Positions 61,225 to 64,000 of a DNA stretch of 64,000 bases are shown here, in pieces. How positions within the stretch are numbered: the stretch's first letter is position 1; each line of letters starts with the position of its first letter. The notes beneath the pieces were generated by a model that worked only from the letters and a program-made list of their open reading frames with translations, was not told where the DNA came from and did no database searches. The position numbers and the translations under genes were made by a program. This DNA comes from Pseudomonas mandelii. Its GTDB lineage: Bacteria; Pseudomonadota; Gammaproteobacteria; Pseudomonadales; Pseudomonadaceae. The stretch lies in NCBI RefSeq assembly GCF_900106065.1, contig NZ_LT629796.1:2938501-3002500 (forward strand), written 5' to 3'.

Positions 61225-62646
61225 TTAGCGCTTCGAAGCCAGCATGGTGGCTTTCTCTTGGTCCATGCGCGCCATCAGCGGCTGACTCTGCGAAAGGAAG
61301 CGTGCGCGTTCCCCTTTGGAAATAGGGTCGGCCATCGCGACTTTCTGGCCCAGTGGGTCGACGTGCACGCCATTGACCTGGAACTCATAGTGCAAGTGTG
61401 GGCCGGTGGAGAGCCCGGTTGTGCCGATATAACCGATTACCTGGCCTTGCTTGACGCTGCCGCCAGTCTTGATGCCTTTGGCAAAGCCTTGCATATGGCC
61501 GTACAGCGTACGGTAGGTGTTGCCGTGCTGGATAATCACGGTATTGCCGTAACCGCCACGGCGACCGGCCAACAACACTTTGCCGTCACCGGCCGCTTTG
61601 ATCGGCGTGCCGCGTGGAGCTGCGTAATCGACACCTTTGTGAGCGCGGATCTTGTTCAGGATCGGGTGTTTGCGACCCATGGAGAATTTCGAGCTGATGC
61701 GGGCGAAGTCCACTGGCGTGCGGATAAACGCCTTGCGCATGCTGTTGCCGTCGGCGGTGTAGTAGCTGCTGTTGCCTTGCTTGTTGGTGTAACGCACGGC
61801 GGTGTAGGTCTTGCCGCGGTTGGTGAAGCGTGCGGACAGGATCGGGCCGTTGCCGACAGCCTTGCCGTTGACGACTTTCTGCTCGTAGATCACATCGAAC
61901 TCGTCACCCTGGCGGATATCCTGGGCGAAGTCGACGTCATAGCCAAACACGCTGGCCATGTCCATGGTGAGGCTGTGGGACAGCCCGGCACGCGCGGCAG
62001 ACTGCGATAGCGAACTGTTGATCACGCCATGAACGTAGGCGGAGCGCACGGTTGGCTTGGCGGTAATGCGGTTGAACGTATAACCCTTGTCATTCTTGGT
62101 CAGGGTAATACTTTCGACGTCGCTGAGCTTGCTGTGCAGGTTGCTCAGCTGGCCGTCGGGGGTCAGTTCGAATTCGAGTTTCTGGCCGCGTTTGAGCTGG
62201 CTGAATTGCTTGGCCTGCTTGTCACTGGCCATGACTTCATGCACCGAAGTGGCGGGGAGGCCTACTTTCTCAAACAGCGTGGAAAGTGTGTCGCCTTTGG
62301 AAACGATCACTTCCCTGTGGTTTGGGGTCTTCTTTTCTTCGGTGACCGGGGCAGGTACAGGCTCGGCCTGGGCGGTTTCCTGTGGCTCTTCAGCGCTGTT
62401 TTCGATCTGCGCGAAAGGGGAGGCTGCCGGTTCATTTGTGGCTTGAACGGCTTCAGCAGCGTCTTGATCTTGTGTCAGTTGTTCAGCAGGGCTTTCCAGC
62501 TCAAGACTCAGCGTCGTCTTTTTGGCTTCTACATCACTGGAAGGGAATACCAGAAGCGCCAGGCTCAGAAGAGCGGCGATGCCACTTGCTGCGAGCAGGT
62601 GGGTCTTCGGGTAAAGCGGTGGCGCTTTAGACGATTCTTTGGTCAT
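61225..62646 (-). CDS. M23 family peptidoglycan metalloendopeptidase (MepM-like)
   Basis: A 473-residue protein with an N-terminal membrane anchor (AASGIAALLSLALLVF), an acidic linker, a LysM/OapA-like domain (VSKGDTLSTLFEKVGLP, about 135-215) and a C-terminal LytM domain with HKGVDYAAPRGTPI and GPHLHYEF zinc ligands. It resembles E. coli MepM, which cuts DD-crosslinks to allow wall growth. The ATG at 62646 begins a normal anchor; the frame upstream adds 28 unlike residues. Its transcript appears to continue into anmK. Confidence 0.9.
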   Translation of the reverse strand: MTKESSKAPPLYPKTHLLAASGIAALLSLALLVFPSSDVEAKKTTLSLELESPAEQLTQDQDAAEAVQATNEPAASPFAQIENSAEEPQETAQAEPVPAPVTEEKKTPNHREVIVSKGDTLSTLFEKVGLPATSVHEVMASDKQAKQFSQLKRGQKLEFELTPDGQLSNLHSKLSDVESITLTKNDKGYTFNRITAKPTVRSAYVHGVINSSLSQSAARAGLSHSLTMDMASVFGYDVDFAQDIRQGDEFDVIYEQKVVNGKAVGNGPILSARFTNRGKTYTAVRYTNKQGNSSYYTADGNSMRKAFIRTPVDFARISSKFSMGRKHPILNKIRAHKGVDYAAPRGTPIKAAGDGKVLLAGRRGGYGNTVIIQHGNTYRTLYGHMQGFAKGIKTGGSVKQGQVIGYIGTTGLSTGPHLHYEFQVNGVHVDPLGQKVAMADPISKGERARFLSQSQPLMARMDQEKATMLASKR

Positions 62647-62858
62647 AGGTAATTTTTGACTTTGAAAAAGATGAATTGGAAAAGATGAATGACATGATGA
62701 AGATGAAATAACTGTATAAAATATAACCAAATCATCTCTGAAGCAAGTCCGCGGTCACTCTGCCAGCGGATTGGCGTCATTGCGCCGGCCAAACTTTGTA
62801 TTTGACGCGTGATCTTGTATGGTTGGTCCCCTTTGAATTCGAGCCTTGCGGGTCTGTT

Positions 62859-64000
62859 ATGAAGTCGGTTGAAGAGCAGCTAGCGCTGATTAAACGTGGT
62901 GCGGAAGAACTGTTGGTCGAGTCCGAGCTGATCGAAAAGCTCAAGCGTGGCCAGCCGCTGCGTATTAAGGCAGGCTTCGATCCGACCGCGCCGGATTTGC
63001 ACCTGGGTCATACCGTGCTTATTAATAAGCTGCGCCAGTTCCAGGAACTGGGTCACCAGGTGATCTTCCTTATAGGTGACTTCACCGGGATGATCGGTGA
63101 TCCGAGCGGCAAGAGCGCAACGCGTCCTCCGCTCACCCGCGAGCAGGTTCTCGAGAATGCCGAGACCTACAAGACTCAAGTCTTTAAGATTCTTGATCCG
63201 GCCAAAACCGAGGTGGCGTTCAACTCCACCTGGATGGACCAGATGGGGCCGGCGGACTTCATTCGTCTGACTTCGCAGTACACCGTGGCTCGCATGCTTG
63301 AGCGCGATGACTTCGACAAACGCTACACGACCAACCAGCCAATCGCTATTCACGAGTTCCTCTATCCGCTGGTTCAAGGGTATGACTCGGTCGCTTTGCG
63401 CGCGGATGTCGAGTTGGGCGGTACCGATCAGAAGTTCAATCTGCTGATGGGGCGTGAACTGCAGCGCGGTTATGGTCAGGAGGCTCAATGCATTCTGACG
63501 ATGCCGCTGCTCGAAGGTCTGGATGGTGTGAAGAAGATGTCCAAGTCCTTGGGCAACTACGTCGGTATCCAGGAAGCGCCGGGTGTCATGTATGGCAAGC
63601 TGGTCTCTATTCCGGATGCGCTGATGTGGCGCTACTTCGAATTGCTCAGCTTCCGCTCCATGGATGAAATCAACGCATTCCGTGCTGATGTCGAGGCGGG
63701 CGCCAATCCTCGTGACATCAAGATCAAGCTGGCCGAAGAGATCGTTGCGCGTTTCCATGGTGAAGAGGCTGCGGCCAATGCTCACCGTGCAGCGGGCAAT
63801 CGTATGAAGGATGGCGAGTTGCCGGACGATCTGCCGGAGATCGAGCTGACGGCTACTGAAGACATGCCGATTGCTGCTGTCCTTAATAAGGCAGGGCTGG
63901 TGAAGAACTCGGCGGTGGCCCGTGATCTGCTGAATTCCGGCGGTGTGCGTATAGATGGAGAGGTTGTTGATCGCACCTTTATATACGTGCTGGGCGCGAC
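62859..64000 (+). CDS. tyrS: Tyrosyl-tRNA synthetase (5' part)
   Basis: The first 380 codons are present; the gene runs off the right end. The class I motif is [13 protein letters not shown], the [12 protein letters not shown] loop follows, and [11 protein letters not shown] is the KMSKS loop. An S4 domain begins near the end ([18 protein letters not shown]). It looks like the TyrZ-type synthetase. It is divergent from the M23 gene. Confidence 0.96.
   Translation, partial: MKSVEEQLALIKRGAEELLVESELIEKLKRGQPLRIKAGFDPTAPDLHLGHTVLINKLRQFQELGHQVIFLIGDFTGMIGDPSGKSATRPPLTREQVLENAETYKTQVFKILDPAKTEVAFNSTWMDQMGPADFIRLTSQYTVARMLERDDFDKRYTTNQPIAIHEFLYPLVQGYDSVALRADVELGGTDQKFNLLMGRELQRGYGQEAQCILTMPLLEGLDGVKKMSKSLGNYVGIQEAPGVMYGKLVSIPDALMWRYFELLSFRSMDEINAFRADVEAGANPRDIKIKLAEEIVARFHGEEAAANAHRAAGNRMKDGELPDDLPEIELTATEDMPIAAVLNKAGLVKNSAVARDLLNSGGVRIDGEVVDRTFIYVLGA

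Overview
The window is a chromosomal segment of a fluorescent Pseudomonas, probably of the P. fluorescens group. The evidence is the gene order rmcA-rpoD-dnaG-rpsU-tsaD-plsY-folBK-cca, then prkA-yeaH-spoVR, glpE-apaHG-rsmA-pdxA-surA-lptD, amgK-murU-djlA, the agt-type transport locus, rpe-gph-trpE, estP, trpGDC, vfr, speD, coq7, hemJ, argC, erpA, anmK and tyrS. The GC-rich codon use and about ten loci of Pseudomonas-type REP palindromes agree with this. Nearly all of it is core genome.

Layout. Positions 1-1002 hold the start of a lysine monooxygenase gene (davB-like) and an Lrp/AsnC regulator. Positions 1100-3500 are a small accessory patch with a stand-alone M41-like (FtsH peptidase-type) protein, a DUF3077 gene with a structured 5' leader, two related small membrane proteins, and a duplicated 3' half of the tRNA-Ile2 gene with its terminator. 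Positions 3500-12055 carry the tRNA, the c-di-GMP enzyme gene rmcA and the rpsU-dnaG-rpoD operon, all on the minus strand. Positions 12255-16151 hold tRNA modification, phospholipid and folate genes and the CCA-adding enzyme. Positions 16215-21082 are the prkA-yeaH-spoVR stress operon. Positions 21379-29026 are a compact minus-strand run from lptD to glpE, joined by short overlaps. Positions 29157-31613 are the peptidoglycan recycling pair amgK-murU plus djlA.

Positions 31739-42285 carry a DUF3530 gene, a two-component system, a complete ABC importer resembling the P. aeruginosa 4-aminobutyrate/5-aminovalerate system, and an iron-type alcohol dehydrogenase, with REP elements in nearly every gap. 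Positions 42366-50394 are the tryptophan region rpe-gph-trpE and trpGDC, separated by the opposing autotransporter esterase gene estP. Positions 50540-58212 hold a lipoate ligase-like gene, vfr, osmC, speD, coq7, a HIT protein, an SDR, a DUF805 protein, a nitronate monooxygenase and hemJ. Positions 58257-62646 hold a 160-bp palindromic element, argC, erpA with an IscR-like promoter, anmK and an M23 peptidase. The window ends inside tyrS.

The most interesting signal is in tryptophan control. The last 14 codons of gph encode a peptide ending ARWRWRA immediately before trpE, and a nucleotide-similar copy encodes a separate 28-residue leader peptide ending in the same residues before trpG. The C-terminus of phosphoglycolate phosphatase therefore appears to double as the trpE attenuation leader, and a duplicated cassette appears to serve trpGDC. 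Other notable items are the duplicated tRNA half, the DUF3077 leader in which two hairpins compete near the Shine-Dalgarno sequence, the isolated M41-type peptidase, and the element between hemJ and argC.
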